This document shows, in pieces, positions 9,026 through 17,885 of a stretch of 64,000 nt of DNA. The DNA lies in NCBI GenBank assembly GCA_023228875.1, contig JALOAG010000005.1, positions 62,001 to 126,000 on the forward strand, given 5' to 3'. This stretch comes from Bacteroidia bacterium (lineage in GTDB: Bacteria; Bacteroidota; Bacteroidia; NS11-12g; UBA955). Numbering within the stretch: the stretch's first letter is position 1; the number at the start of each line of letters is the position of its first letter. The notes below the pieces were generated by a model. It was not told the origin of the DNA. It saw only the letters and a program-made list of their open reading frames with translations, and searched no databases. The translations under genes and the position numbers were made by a program.

Positions 9026-11200
9026 TTATAAGTTTTCGTTAATAAAATGAGTGATGCGATTGAATAAATGCATTCTTGTCATTCCGCCATAAATTCCATG
9101 GTTTTTATTTGGATAAAATTCTGATTCAAAAGCAATATTTTTTTCTACCATTATACGTACCATTTCCATAGTTTGTTGTACGTGCACGTTGTCATCAGCC
9201 GTTCCATGGATGAGCAAAAACTTGCCCTTTATTTTATCAACATGTGAGAGTGGAGCATTGAATTCGTAACCTCCCTGATTTTCCTGTGGTGTACGCATAT
9301 ATCGTTCAGTGTAAATATTATCATAGAATTTCCAGTTTGTTACCGGTGCAACAGCGATTGCAGCCTTGAAAATATCACAGCCTAATGTAATGCCCAGAGA
9401 ACTCATAAATCCACCGTAACTCCAACCCCAAATACCAATACGTGAAGAATCAACATAAGATTTAGTTGCCATCCATTGTGCGGAGGCAATTTGGTCTTCA
9501 ATTTCTAGTTTGCCTAAATTTAGGTAGGTACATTTTTTGAATTCTTCTCCTCTAAATCCGGTGCCTCTGTTGTCAACGCTCATAATGATGTAACCTTGTT
9601 GTGCAAGAAATTGAAACCACATGAAATTTGCTCCACCCCATTGATTTTTAACGGTTTGAGAACCGGGCCCTCCATATACGTAAAACAACACAGGATATTT
9701 CATGCTTTCATCAAAGTTAGGGGGTAATATTTGCCAGTAATTGAGCGATGTTCCTTGTGCAGTTGTTAACTTTCCAAATTTGAATTTGCCAAGGTTTTCT
9801 TTTTCCAGCAATTTGACGAGATTTTCGTTATTTTCTAATTCACGAATTACTTTGCCATTATTATCTTTTAAAGTGTAAACGGGTGGGGTAGCAAACGTAG
9901 AGTAGCTTTCCAAAAAATAATGACCACCCTTGGTAAAGGTAACATTATGCCAACCTGATTTTGTTGTAATTTTAGTCTTCTTGTTGTTTGATATAGTTAT
10001 TTTGTACAATTGTCTTTCTGTTGGTGTTTCTTCAGCAGATGTGAAATAAATAATTCCTTTATCTGTATCATAATATTTAATGGCATCTACATCATAAGAT
10101 GCAGGTGTAATTGCTTTTAAATTTTTTGTTTGTGTGTTGAGTTGATATATTTGATTAAAACCATTTCGTTCACTCAAAAACAAGAAAGACATTCCTGTTT
10201 TGTCAAAATAATATTGATTATTGATATCAATATAATATTTGTTTGTTTCTTCGTAAATGGTTGTGTTTGCTCCGGTTTGAATATTAAACTGATGAACCTT
10301 AAGGTTGTTTTGATGTCTGTTCAAATGTTGATAATACAAGAGATTGGCAGTTGCCCATTGTATTCTGGGTAGATATGAGTTGTCCGATTCTGTGCTTGCT
10401 ATCTGTGTGTTCTTAAGCGATGCTAATTCAAATACATTGACACTGACTAAAGAATTTGGTTCGCCTGCTTTAGGATATTTGTATTTTTCGAGAGTAGGGT
10501 AACTCTTACCTTGATATAGCTCAATTGTGAACTCGGGCACTTTTCTTTCATCAAATCTGAAATACGCGATATTTTTTCCATCAGGACTCCATTCATAACC
10601 GCGACTCATTGTGAATTCTTCTTCATAAACCCAATCCACTGCTCCATATATAATTTCATTTGCTTTACCGTCACCCCCAATAATCACAACGCTGGAATCC
10701 TTAATGTTTTGGACTATGATGTTGTTGTTCACCACACCAGCAACTTTATTCCCATCAGGAGAAAAAGTTGCATATCTGCAATATCCACCAAAAATATTTG
10801 TGATAGTTTTGGTTTTGAGATCTAAAACAAAAACTTTGGTTTCGTAAGAATGTCTATAAATGGGTTGAATATCACTCTCAATTAATACCTTGCTTTCATC
10901 AGAGCTAAAGGTGAATGAGTGCATACGAATTTCCTTTCCTTCATACTTTAAATCTGTTTTTTTGACTAAAGTTGAAAGTTTATTACCTGTTTTGAAATCA
11001 AATACGCTGATTTCATTGTTCTCTAATTTTACAAAACTCTTTCCGTCATTTAGGGCTATAAAGTTTTGAATTCCATTAGGACTATATTTAGCAGAAGCCC
11101 AAATATCCTTTAGGTTAAGTTGTTGTGCAAGAAGAGTCTGTGGGAAAGTCAGGAGTGTTATTCCAGAAAGCAGGATGAAATTACTGAATGTTTTTCTCAT
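9026..11200 (-). CDS. Dipeptidyl peptidase IV (S9B prolyl oligopeptidase family), exported
   Basis: A 724-residue protein with a signal peptide (cleavage after LLAQ, about residue 25), expected in the periplasm or at the outer membrane. The N-terminal beta-propeller spans about residues 40-450 (for example EEEFTMSRGYEWSPDGK, the DPP-IV Glu motif region). The C-terminal alpha/beta hydrolase contains the catalytic triad: Ser594 in GIWGWSYGG, Asp669 in GTADDNVH and His701 in NKNHGIYGG. It should release X-Pro or X-Ala dipeptides from peptide N-termini, feeding the peptide transporter encoded next to it. The minus-strand -7 element at 11223-11230 lies 22 bases before the ATG, and the plus-strand oxidase gene starts back to back. 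Confidence 0.92.
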   Translation of the reverse strand: MRKTFSNFILLSGITLLTFPQTLLAQQLNLKDIWASAKYSPNGIQNFIALNDGKSFVKLENNEISVFDFKTGNKLSTLVKKTDLKYEGKEIRMHSFTFSSDESKVLIESDIQPIYRHSYETKVFVLDLKTKTITNIFGGYCRYATFSPDGNKVAGVVNNNIIVQNIKDSSVVIIGGDGKANEIIYGAVDWVYEEEFTMSRGYEWSPDGKNIAYFRFDERKVPEFTIELYQGKSYPTLEKYKYPKAGEPNSLVSVNVFELASLKNTQIASTESDNSYLPRIQWATANLLYYQHLNRHQNNLKVHQFNIQTGANTTIYEETNKYYIDINNQYYFDKTGMSFLFLSERNGFNQIYQLNTQTKNLKAITPASYDVDAIKYYDTDKGIIYFTSAEETPTERQLYKITISNNKKTKITTKSGWHNVTFTKGGHYFLESYSTFATPPVYTLKDNNGKVIRELENNENLVKLLEKENLGKFKFGKLTTAQGTSLNYWQILPPNFDESMKYPVLFYVYGGPGSQTVKNQWGGANFMWFQFLAQQGYIIMSVDNRGTGFRGEEFKKCTYLNLGKLEIEDQIASAQWMATKSYVDSSRIGIWGWSYGGFMSSLGITLGCDIFKAAIAVAPVTNWKFYDNIYTERYMRTPQENQGGYEFNAPLSHVDKIKGKFLLIHGTADDNVHVQQTMEMVRIMVEKNIAFESEFYPNKNHGIYGGMTRMHLFNRITHFINENL

Positions 11201-11222
11201 TTTTGTTGTCTTATTCTGAATT

Positions 11223-11230
11223 CAAAAGTA
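11223..11230 (-). promoter_or_regulatory. -7 element for the dipeptidyl peptidase gene
   Basis: It reads TACTTTTG on the minus strand, a full match to TAnnTTTG, 22 bases before the start. On the plus strand, a T-rich sequence ending TTTTTTTG (11234-11242) lies immediately before the oxidase ATG at 11245, so the two promoters are packed into about 44 bases. Confidence 0.5.
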
Positions 11231-11244
11231 TTTATTTTTTTGCA

Positions 11245-12651
11245 ATGCAATACCACAAAGTAACAGAACAACATATCAGTGAACTCAAGGCTTTTATTAA
11301 TACTGAACAAATAATTGTTGAAGAAAACAAAGTCAAACCATACGGAAGCGACTATACAGAGGATTTTTATTTTCCACCGGAACTTGTAGTGTTGCCGACA
11401 AAAGCTGAAGAGGTTGCACAAATTTTGGCATATTGTAACAAGAATTTATTACCGGTTACACCACGAGGAGCCGGTACCGGTTTAAGTGGAGGAAGTTTGC
11501 CGATTTTTGGCGGTATTTCACTTTCCTTAGAAAAAATGAATAGGATTGTGGAGATTGATTTACATAATCTTCAAGCACGAGTGCAACCCGGTGTTATCAA
11601 TCAAACATTGAGAGAAGAGGTCGAAAAACTGGGTTTGTTTTATCCACCCGATCCCGCCAGTAAAGGTTCCTGTTTTTTGGGTGGCAATGTTGCCCATGCG
11701 TCAGGAGGTCCAAGAGCGGTTAAGTATGGCACAACAAAAGATTATGTTTTGAACCTGCAAATTGCATTACCCTCCGGTGAGTTGATTTGGACAGGAGCTG
11801 ATACTTTAAAATTCAGTACGGGTTATAATTTGACTCAATTGATGGTAGGAAGCGAAGGCACATTGGGGATTGTTACTGAAATAGTATTTAAACTGATACC
11901 GTTGCCTTCGCATCGAATGTTGATGTTAACTCGATTTGCAAAGGCTGCCAACGCTTGTACCTTTATACCGGAAATGATGCGTCAAGGCATAACGCCTTCT
12001 GCAATGGAATTTATGGAAAGCAAAGCAATGCAAATTGCATCAAAAGCTACAGGTATTGCTGTTGCTACGGAAGGGATTGAAGCATTTGTTCTTATTGAAC
12101 TTGATGGCGATAATCCCGATGTGTTGATGAGCCAATGTGAACAGGTATATTCAGTGTTGGAACAATTTGGAGCAGGTGAAACAGAATTGGCAGATACCGC
12201 AGAACAACAAGACAAGTTTTGGAAATTAAGACGTATTATGGGCGAAGCTGTCAAACAAAGTTCTGTTTACAAAGAAGAAGATACTGTTGTGCCCCGATAT
12301 GCGTTGCCAACTCTCTTTGCTCGAGTAAAGGAATTAGAACTAAAATATGGTTTTGAAAGTGTCTGCTATGGTCATGCCGGTGATGGGAATTTACATGTAA
12401 ATATTTTGAAAAATAGTCTCAGTGATACACTGTGGCAAGAAATGATTCCAAAAGCAATTACGGAATTGTTCCTTACCTGTAAAGAATTAGGTGGAACAAT
12501 TTCAGGTGAACACGGAATTGGTTTGGTACAAAAAGAATATATGCCCATAGTGTATAGCCCGGTTCATATAGCTTTGATGAAAGGAATAAAAAAAGCATTT
12601 GACCCCAATGGAATCCTCAATCCCGGAAAGATTTTCCCGAGTGAGAGTTGA
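11245..12651 (+). CDS. FAD-linked oxidase/dehydrogenase, glycolate oxidase GlcD-like
   Basis: A 468-residue cytosolic flavoprotein. The N-terminal FAD-binding (PCMH) domain has TPRGAGTGLSGGSLP (about residue 73), a further glycine-rich FAD motif GGNVAHASGGPRAVKYGTT (about 150) and MVGSEGTLGIVTE (about 200). The C-terminal FAD-oxidase domain has CYGHAGDGNLHVNIL and GTISGEHGIGLVQKEYM. These are hallmarks of the GlcD/D-lactate dehydrogenase group, which oxidise 2-hydroxyacids; the substrate here is not settled. The ATG at 11245 is preferred over an in-frame start at 11188, because the latter lies inside the divergent peptidase gene and before the promoter. The gene is convergent with the next one with only one base between the stop codons. 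Confidence 0.88.
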   Translation: MQYHKVTEQHISELKAFINTEQIIVEENKVKPYGSDYTEDFYFPPELVVLPTKAEEVAQILAYCNKNLLPVTPRGAGTGLSGGSLPIFGGISLSLEKMNRIVEIDLHNLQARVQPGVINQTLREEVEKLGLFYPPDPASKGSCFLGGNVAHASGGPRAVKYGTTKDYVLNLQIALPSGELIWTGADTLKFSTGYNLTQLMVGSEGTLGIVTEIVFKLIPLPSHRMLMLTRFAKAANACTFIPEMMRQGITPSAMEFMESKAMQIASKATGIAVATEGIEAFVLIELDGDNPDVLMSQCEQVYSVLEQFGAGETELADTAEQQDKFWKLRRIMGEAVKQSSVYKEEDTVVPRYALPTLFARVKELELKYGFESVCYGHAGDGNLHVNILKNSLSDTLWQEMIPKAITELFLTCKELGGTISGEHGIGLVQKEYMPIVYSPVHIALMKGIKKAFDPNGILNPGKIFPSES

Positions 12652-12652
12652 G

Positions 12653-13405
12653 TTAGATTAATTGAAAAAATTTAATGAAGTACTTGAGCCAAATGAGCAA
12701 AATATTGCTCTTAATACCGTTTTTTCTCAAAGAAACAAGGTCTTCGCGGTTCATCTTGATTTTACTTTTGAAATCTTTACTACTGATACCACCATCTCTC
12801 ATTTTTACACTGATAAGATCAGAATAAATACACTTAATCTTATGTATGTAAAGCATGCGAAGCAATAAATCAAAGTCTCCTGAAATTCTAAACTGAGGAT
12901 CGTATATCCCAAAATTTTCATAACATTCTTTCTTTACATAAAATCCGGGGTGGGGAGGTTGAATCCCTATGCGGAATTGCCATAGTCTAAATCGTTTGGC
13001 ATTATAGAACCGCCAAATTTTTTTAAAATTATCATTCTTGTAAATGGCAATACTGCTACTCACTGCATCTGTTTGCCTTGAATTGAAGATGGCGACTATT
13101 TTGCTGATAACTTGGTTGTCTGCTAAAAAATCATCTGCATTGACAATCCCAATAATGTCTCCGCTGGCACGTTGTATCCCCTTGTTCATAGCATCATACA
13201 AGCCTTTGTCAGGTTCGCTGATAAAGGTTGTAATTTTATTTGCGTATGAAGATACTATTGATTGAGTGCCGTCTGAGGAGTTGCCATCTATTACTATATA
13301 TTCAATATTGGAATATGTTTGATTAATAACGGAATCAATACATTGGGCAATAGTTTGACTCCCGTTATATACTACTGTTATGATTGAAACTTTCAAATTA
13401 TTCAA
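12653..13405 (-). CDS. Family 2 glycosyltransferase
   Basis: A cytosolic GT-A glycosyltransferase of up to 250 residues. The N-terminal strand is VSIITVVYNG, followed by YIVIDGNSSDGT (nucleotide-sugar binding), SEPDKGLYDAMNKG and the metal-binding ADD of IVNADDFLADN; HPGFYVKK and ISGDFDLLLRM complete the WcaE/PGL-type pattern. It is expected to add a sugar during exopolysaccharide or lipopolysaccharide synthesis; donor and acceptor are unknown. Neither possible start is ATG: TTG at 13405, or TTG at 13396, which gives the more usual MKVSIIT. The gene overlaps or abuts the acetyltransferase gene upstream, so the two form an operon. The 3' end is one base from the convergent oxidase gene. Confidence 0.88.
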   Translation of the reverse strand: MNNLKVSIITVVYNGSQTIAQCIDSVINQTYSNIEYIVIDGNSSDGTQSIVSSYANKITTFISEPDKGLYDAMNKGIQRASGDIIGIVNADDFLADNQVISKIVAIFNSRQTDAVSSSIAIYKNDNFKKIWRFYNAKRFRLWQFRIGIQPPHPGFYVKKECYENFGIYDPQFRISGDFDLLLRMLYIHKIKCIYSDLISVKMRDGGISSKDFKSKIKMNREDLVSLRKNGIKSNILLIWLKYFIKFFQLI

Positions 13406-13955
13406 TAATTCTCTCTTTAATTTTGATAGCAGGATTGCCTCGGTATATTGAAAAAGATTCTAAGTCAGACGAAGCCACTGAATGTATAGCCAAGACACTG
13501 TGGCTTTTGCAAATTGTGCCTCCGGTAACAATTGATTTTGCACCAATCCAAACACCATCTTCTATAATGATAGGGGAGGTAATCAGGTCAAAAGTGCTTT
13601 TTTTGTAATTATGATTACCGCAAATCAACAATGCACCTTGAGAAATGCAGCTGTTGTTCCCAATACTGACTTTTTCTAAATTATCTATCCAAACATTTTC
13701 ACCAATCCAAACATGGTCTCCAATGCTGAGTTTCCATGGATATTTGATATTTACTTTTGGTTTGATTAAGACACCACAGCCAACTTTAGCACCAAATAAC
13801 CTAAGTAAAAATCGTTTGCAAGCATAGAAAGGAAATAGATAAGAGTTGAAAATGATGGCATTGATACAGTACCACATTGCAACGATAAGAGCAGAACGAC
13901 CTCGATCGAATCCACCTGTATTGTAAACTGCTAAGTTAGTATTGCCGATGCTCAT
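13398..13955 (-). CDS. WcaF-like hexapeptide-repeat O-acetyltransferase
   Basis: A 185-residue left-handed beta-helix acyltransferase. The N-terminal part (GGFDRGRSALIVAMWYCINAI, then LLRLFGAKVG) and the repeats KYPWKLSIGDHVWIGENVWI, ISQGALLICGNHNY and IIIEDGVWIGAKSIV are characteristic of the colanic acid acetyltransferase WcaF group. The catalytic histidine is probably that of GNHNY. It transfers acetyl from acetyl-CoA to a sugar, probably on a surface polysaccharide made with the neighbouring glycosyltransferase. An in-frame TTG at 13967 exists, but the ATG at 13955 lies just after a -7 element (13965-13972) and is chosen. The leader is then only a few bases. Confidence 0.85.
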   Translation of the reverse strand: MSIGNTNLAVYNTGGFDRGRSALIVAMWYCINAIIFNSYLFPFYACKRFLLRLFGAKVGCGVLIKPKVNIKYPWKLSIGDHVWIGENVWIDNLEKVSIGNNSCISQGALLICGNHNYKKSTFDLITSPIIIEDGVWIGAKSIVTGGTICKSHSVLAIHSVASSDLESFSIYRGNPAIKIKERIIE

Positions 13956-13964
13956 TAACGTTGG

Positions 13965-13972
13965 CAAAAATA
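13965..13972 (-). promoter_or_regulatory. -7 element for the acetyltransferase/glycosyltransferase operon
   Basis: It reads TATTTTTG then C on the minus strand. The ATG at 13955 is 9 bases further, so the transcript is probably leaderless. The position rules out the TTG at 13967 as a start. Confidence 0.5.
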
Positions 13973-14153
13973 GGGATTACTATTCAAAATCAGAGAGTTG
14001 ATTTATTGATATTTCTTATGATACAGTACATGGAAAGTATCAAAAATATAAAGATAAAATACTCAAAATGTTAGACAATTTTGCAAATGTATTTTATGTG
14101 TCTGCTTTTAGCCTTGTTAATCGATATTGGTTTTATAAAAGGGACTATGACTT

Positions 14154-14161
14154 TACTTTCG
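14154..14161 (+). promoter_or_regulatory. -7 element variant for sppA
   Basis: TACTTTCG, a one-base variant of TAnnTTTG, 31 bases before the sppA ATG. A TTG at 14127-14129 lies 24 bases upstream, slightly beyond the usual spacing. Confidence 0.4.
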
Positions 14162-14192
14162 TGCCATATATCTTAACAAAAGGCAGATTTTT

Positions 14193-15965
14193 ATGAAGCA
14201 ATTTTTCAAATTCTTTTTTGCATCAGTTCTGGGTTTCTTTGTATCCTTTCTAATAATTTTTATCATCGGGTTGATATTGATTTCAGGAATGCTTGCAGCA
14301 TTTGGCAGCAAAACCGTACAACCAAAAAGCAACATGGTGTTGGAATTGAATCTAAACTATGAAATTGGTGAACAAACAAAAGAAAATCCCTTTTTTGAGT
14401 TATTAAACAAAGATGCACCACAACCTTTGGGCTTAGATGAAATTCTTTATAATATTAAAAGAGCTGCAAAAGATGATAATGTAACAGGCATCCTTGTGCG
14501 TCCCGGTATGTTGATGGCAGGCTATGGAACCTTGGAAGAAGTAGCGAATGCTATTAAAGAGTTTAGACAGTCAGGGAAATTTGCGTATGCCTATTGTGAA
14601 CTCTTGACAGAGAAAAACTACCTGCTTGCCAGCGCCTGTGACAGTATTTTTCTGAATCCATCCGGAACACTTGCTTTAGATGGGTTAGGATATAATGTGA
14701 TTTTTTATAAAGGGTTATTAGATAAACTTGGAGTAAAAATGGAGTTGTTCAAAGTGGGTACCCACAAAGGAGCGGCAGAAGTCTATACACAACAAAGCTT
14801 GAGTGATGCAAATCGTGAACAGATTAAGCGTTATATTGACGCGTTGTTTAACAAATTCTGTGAAGACGTTACATTAGCAAGAAATATTGACAAAGAAGAT
14901 TTTAAGAAGAAAGTTGCAGGATTTGAAATTCAAACACCGCAGCAAGCACTGGATAACAAATGGATTGATGGGGTGTGGTATGAGGATCAAGTGGCTGATT
15001 TGATTAAAGAAAGTACAGGACGCAGTAAAAATGATAAGATTTGTTTTACAAATCTTTCGAGCTATCGCAAAATGAGCGGCCCTAACCTTCGCAACAGTAA
15101 TGCAAGTAATAAGATTGCATACGTATATATAGATGGAGAGATAACATACAACAACAATCAAGTGGCAGGTCAACCCAGTTGCAAGTCTTTATTGCATACA
15201 CTTAGAAAAGTAAGGTATGATAAAGCTGTTAAAGCATTGGTGCTTAGAGTGAACTCTCCCGGAGGCAGTGCTTATGGTTCTGATCAGCTCTGGCGTGAAA
15301 TTTCATTAATACAAAAAGTAAAGCCTGTTATTGTATCTATGGGTGATGTTGCAGCAAGTGGTGGATACTACTTGTCAGCCCCCGCAGATACTATTGTCGT
15401 GTCAAATTACACATTGACGGGTTCTATAGGAGTATTTGCCTTATATCCAAATGTGAATGTGTTTTTGAAAGACAAACTTGGGTTAAGTTTTGAATCGGTA
15501 AAAACCGGTGAATATGCGGATATTGCAATGCCGGGCAGAGATTTTACCCAAACAGAGCGCACCATTATTCAGAATGGAGTCAATCGCGTTTACCAAGATT
15601 TTACAAAAGTTGTGAGAGAAGGAAGAAAACTGGATAGTGTTGCAGTTGAAAATATTGCTGAGGGTAAAATTTGGATTGCCCAAGATGCAATTAATAATCA
15701 TTTAGCAGATGTGGTTGGAGGCATTCAAACTGCAATTGATATTGCTGCATTTAAAGCCGGTTTGGATTCAGGAGACTATAAAATTATTTACTTGCCTAAA
15801 CATGATGATTTTATGTCTTCTCTGATGGATTTTAGTTCTCGTATTCAATTGAGTCGTACTAAACAAGAACTTGGTGACTTTTATATCTACTATACAAGTT
15901 TAAAATCTGCTACCGAACGGACGGGCATGCAGATGTATTTGCCTTTTGTTCCAATTTTGGATTAA
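14193..15965 (+). CDS. sppA: Signal peptide peptidase SppA, 67K type
   Basis: A 590-residue membrane-anchored serine protease with an N-terminal transmembrane helix (about residues 8-32) and two tandem S49 domains, as in E. coli SppA. The catalytic dyad is split between the halves: Lys192 in VGTHKGAAEVY and Ser389 in DVAASGGYYLSAPAD, matching the known Lys209/Ser409 arrangement. LTGSIGVF and the C-terminal GKIWIAQDAI are also conserved. It degrades released signal peptides and small membrane fragments at the outer face of the inner membrane. It is transcribed alone from its own promoter, and the next gene also has its own promoter element. Confidence 0.95.
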   Translation: MKQFFKFFFASVLGFFVSFLIIFIIGLILISGMLAAFGSKTVQPKSNMVLELNLNYEIGEQTKENPFFELLNKDAPQPLGLDEILYNIKRAAKDDNVTGILVRPGMLMAGYGTLEEVANAIKEFRQSGKFAYAYCELLTEKNYLLASACDSIFLNPSGTLALDGLGYNVIFYKGLLDKLGVKMELFKVGTHKGAAEVYTQQSLSDANREQIKRYIDALFNKFCEDVTLARNIDKEDFKKKVAGFEIQTPQQALDNKWIDGVWYEDQVADLIKESTGRSKNDKICFTNLSSYRKMSGPNLRNSNASNKIAYVYIDGEITYNNNQVAGQPSCKSLLHTLRKVRYDKAVKALVLRVNSPGGSAYGSDQLWREISLIQKVKPVIVSMGDVAASGGYYLSAPADTIVVSNYTLTGSIGVFALYPNVNVFLKDKLGLSFESVKTGEYADIAMPGRDFTQTERTIIQNGVNRVYQDFTKVVREGRKLDSVAVENIAEGKIWIAQDAINNHLADVVGGIQTAIDIAAFKAGLDSGDYKIIYLPKHDDFMSSLMDFSSRIQLSRTKQELGDFYIYYTSLKSATERTGMQMYLPFVPILD

Positions 15966-16013
15966 ATGCCGCTATTGTTGGAATTATCCGTGTGAGAGTT
16001 CTTTATTTTAAAT

Positions 16014-16021
16014 TACTTTTG
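16014..16021 (+). promoter_or_regulatory. -7 element with almost no leader
   Basis: TACTTTTG then C, only 4 bases before the ATG at 16026. If transcription starts 5-8 bases after the element, the mRNA begins at the start codon. Confidence 0.55.
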
Positions 16022-16025
16022 CACT

Positions 16026-16421
16026 ATGAACTCTCATTTTCAAGGCTATGTAATTTATTACCCTGATAAATATTACAAGTTGTTATGGGAGTTAGGAAAG
16101 GACGCTGAATACAGCTTTGAAAGACGAGATATAGAATTAGGAGGAGTTGCAAACTCAATACGCGATTTGTTTTTTGGATATTATGTCAATATTGAAGAGT
16201 TGGAAGTTGAGATTTTCCTATATCGGAATAAAGGAATAAAAGGTCAACTACTTGTCAATGCTAAGCCTTTGCCCGATTTTGTTATGATTTCAAAAGGCGA
16301 AGACCCCGGAGATTATATAGGCTTGTTGGCTAACACAATTAAAAAAATGAAAGGAGTGCGACAGGTTGTAACTGTCCCGATGTCGAATTTTATTAAAATT
16401 AAAGAACTAATTTATAACTAA
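16026..16421 (+). CDS. Small uncharacterised protein, first gene of the pyruvate kinase operon
   Basis: A 131-residue soluble protein with no signal peptide or membrane segment. I do not recognise the family. It begins with a hydrophobic/aromatic strand (FQGYVIYYPDKYYKLLWELG) and has mixed charged helices; YIGLLANTIKKMKGVRQVV near residue 100 looks like a helix and strand. It is transcribed from a near-leaderless promoter and lies 4 bases before pyk, so the two proteins are made from the same mRNA. That placement suggests a link with metabolism, but nothing in the sequence shows a catalytic site. Confidence 0.75.
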   Translation: MNSHFQGYVIYYPDKYYKLLWELGKDAEYSFERRDIELGGVANSIRDLFFGYYVNIEELEVEIFLYRNKGIKGQLLVNAKPLPDFVMISKGEDPGDYIGLLANTIKKMKGVRQVVTVPMSNFIKIKELIYN

Positions 16422-16425
16422 AGAA

Positions 16426-17871
16426 ATGCTAAAAAACGTTTATAAATCTACTTTTAACAGAACAAAAATTGTTGCAACCATAGGACCGGCAACGTCCTCT
16501 TATGAAATGTTAAAGCAAATCATGCTTGCAGGAGTAGATGTATGCAGAGTCAATATGTCCCATGGAACCTATGAGCAACACAAACAAGTAATAGATAACG
16601 TTCGAGCGATAAATAAAGAATTTAACTCTAATGTGTGTATTTTGCTGGATTTACAAGGACCCAAGTTAAGAGTTGGCAATATGGGAGAAAAGGGAGCAAT
16701 GCTTGAAAAAGGACAGTCAATTGCTTTGACCACTGATGAAATTGAAGGTAATGCAACGACTATACCCATTCGTTTTGAATCACTTTCTAAAGATGTGAAA
16801 CCCGGTGAAAGAATCTTGCTTGATGATGGTAAAATTCATATTAAGATTACTGAAATTATTAATGATACTCAGGTCATGGCAGTTGTTACAGAAGGAGGAG
16901 TGTTGAAATCAAACAAAGGATTTAATCTTCCTGAAACAAGTGTCTCATTCCCGGCACTCACTGAAAAAGATATCAAAGATTTGGCATTTGGTTTAGAAAA
17001 TGAAGTTGAATGGGTGGGGCTTTCGTTTGTTAGGCATGCCAATGATATACTTGATTTAAAACAAAGAATTGCAGCCGCAAAGAGCAATGCAGTTGTAATT
17101 GCAAAAATTGAAAAACCGGATGCGGTAAAAAACATTGACTCCATTATTGACGTTACAGATGGCGTAATGGTTGCACGTGGTGATTTAGGCGTTGAAATGC
17201 CTATTGAACGTGTGCCTTTGATACAAAAAGAAATAGTCGAGAAGTGTCTTGCAAAAGCAAAGCCGGTTATTATAGCTACCCAAATGATGGAAAGCATGAT
17301 TGAACGCTCTATTCCAACAAGAGCTGAAGTTACCGATGTGGCAAATGCTGTCATAGATGGAGCAGATGCAGTAATGTTAAGCGGAGAAACTTCTGTAGGC
17401 GAAAATCCGGTCTTGGTTGTAGAAACTATGGATAAAATTATTAGAGAATTGGAAAAAGACAAAAGGGTGTATTACAAGGGGGTGAAACCGACTAATGATT
17501 CTCCAACTTTTCTTTCGGATGAAATTTGCTTTACTGCCGTACGCATGAGCGATCATATCAATGCCAAGGTAATTGCCGGTATGACAAGGTCCGGTTATAA
17601 CGGTCATAAACTTTCTTCTTATAGACCTGAAGCCGATATTTTTATTTTTACTGATAATCTTGTACTGCTAAATAGAATGAATTTGGTATGGGGGGTGAGA
17701 GGTTTTTATTATGATAAGTTTTCAAGTACTGATGAGACATTTGCGGATGTGATTCAGGTATTAAAAAATAGAGGAGGCGTTGAAGCAGGAGACAAGGTGA
17801 TTCATACTGCAAGTATGCCAATCTTGAAAAAAGAACGTACAAACACCATTAAAATCACAATTGTAGATTAA
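16426..17871 (+). CDS. pyk: Pyruvate kinase
   Basis: A 481-residue glycolytic enzyme converting phosphoenolpyruvate and ADP to pyruvate and ATP. Visible motifs: KIVATIGPAT at the N-terminus, CRVNMSHG, ILLDLQGPKLRVG, IAKIEKPDAV with the active-site lysine, MVARGDLGVEMP (Mg/substrate loop) and KPVIIATQMMESMI. The B domain (about residues 70-165) and the C-terminal regulatory domain are complete, so length is normal for bacterial Pyk. It starts 4 bases after the preceding small gene and is followed after 14 bases by a thioredoxin-like gene, in one operon. Confidence 0.96.
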   Translation: MLKNVYKSTFNRTKIVATIGPATSSYEMLKQIMLAGVDVCRVNMSHGTYEQHKQVIDNVRAINKEFNSNVCILLDLQGPKLRVGNMGEKGAMLEKGQSIALTTDEIEGNATTIPIRFESLSKDVKPGERILLDDGKIHIKITEIINDTQVMAVVTEGGVLKSNKGFNLPETSVSFPALTEKDIKDLAFGLENEVEWVGLSFVRHANDILDLKQRIAAAKSNAVVIAKIEKPDAVKNIDSIIDVTDGVMVARGDLGVEMPIERVPLIQKEIVEKCLAKAKPVIIATQMMESMIERSIPTRAEVTDVANAVIDGADAVMLSGETSVGENPVLVVETMDKIIRELEKDKRVYYKGVKPTNDSPTFLSDEICFTAVRMSDHINAKVIAGMTRSGYNGHKLSSYRPEADIFIFTDNLVLLNRMNLVWGVRGFYYDKFSSTDETFADVIQVLKNRGGVEAGDKVIHTASMPILKKERTNTIKITIVD

Positions 17872-17885
17872 GTCTATTCGACATT

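Noticed and set aside
16869..17462. 197-codon open frame on the minus strand inside pyk
   Set aside because: Shadow of pyruvate kinase: rich in Ser, Thr, Ile and Ala without motifs, no promoter, and the forward gene is unmistakable.
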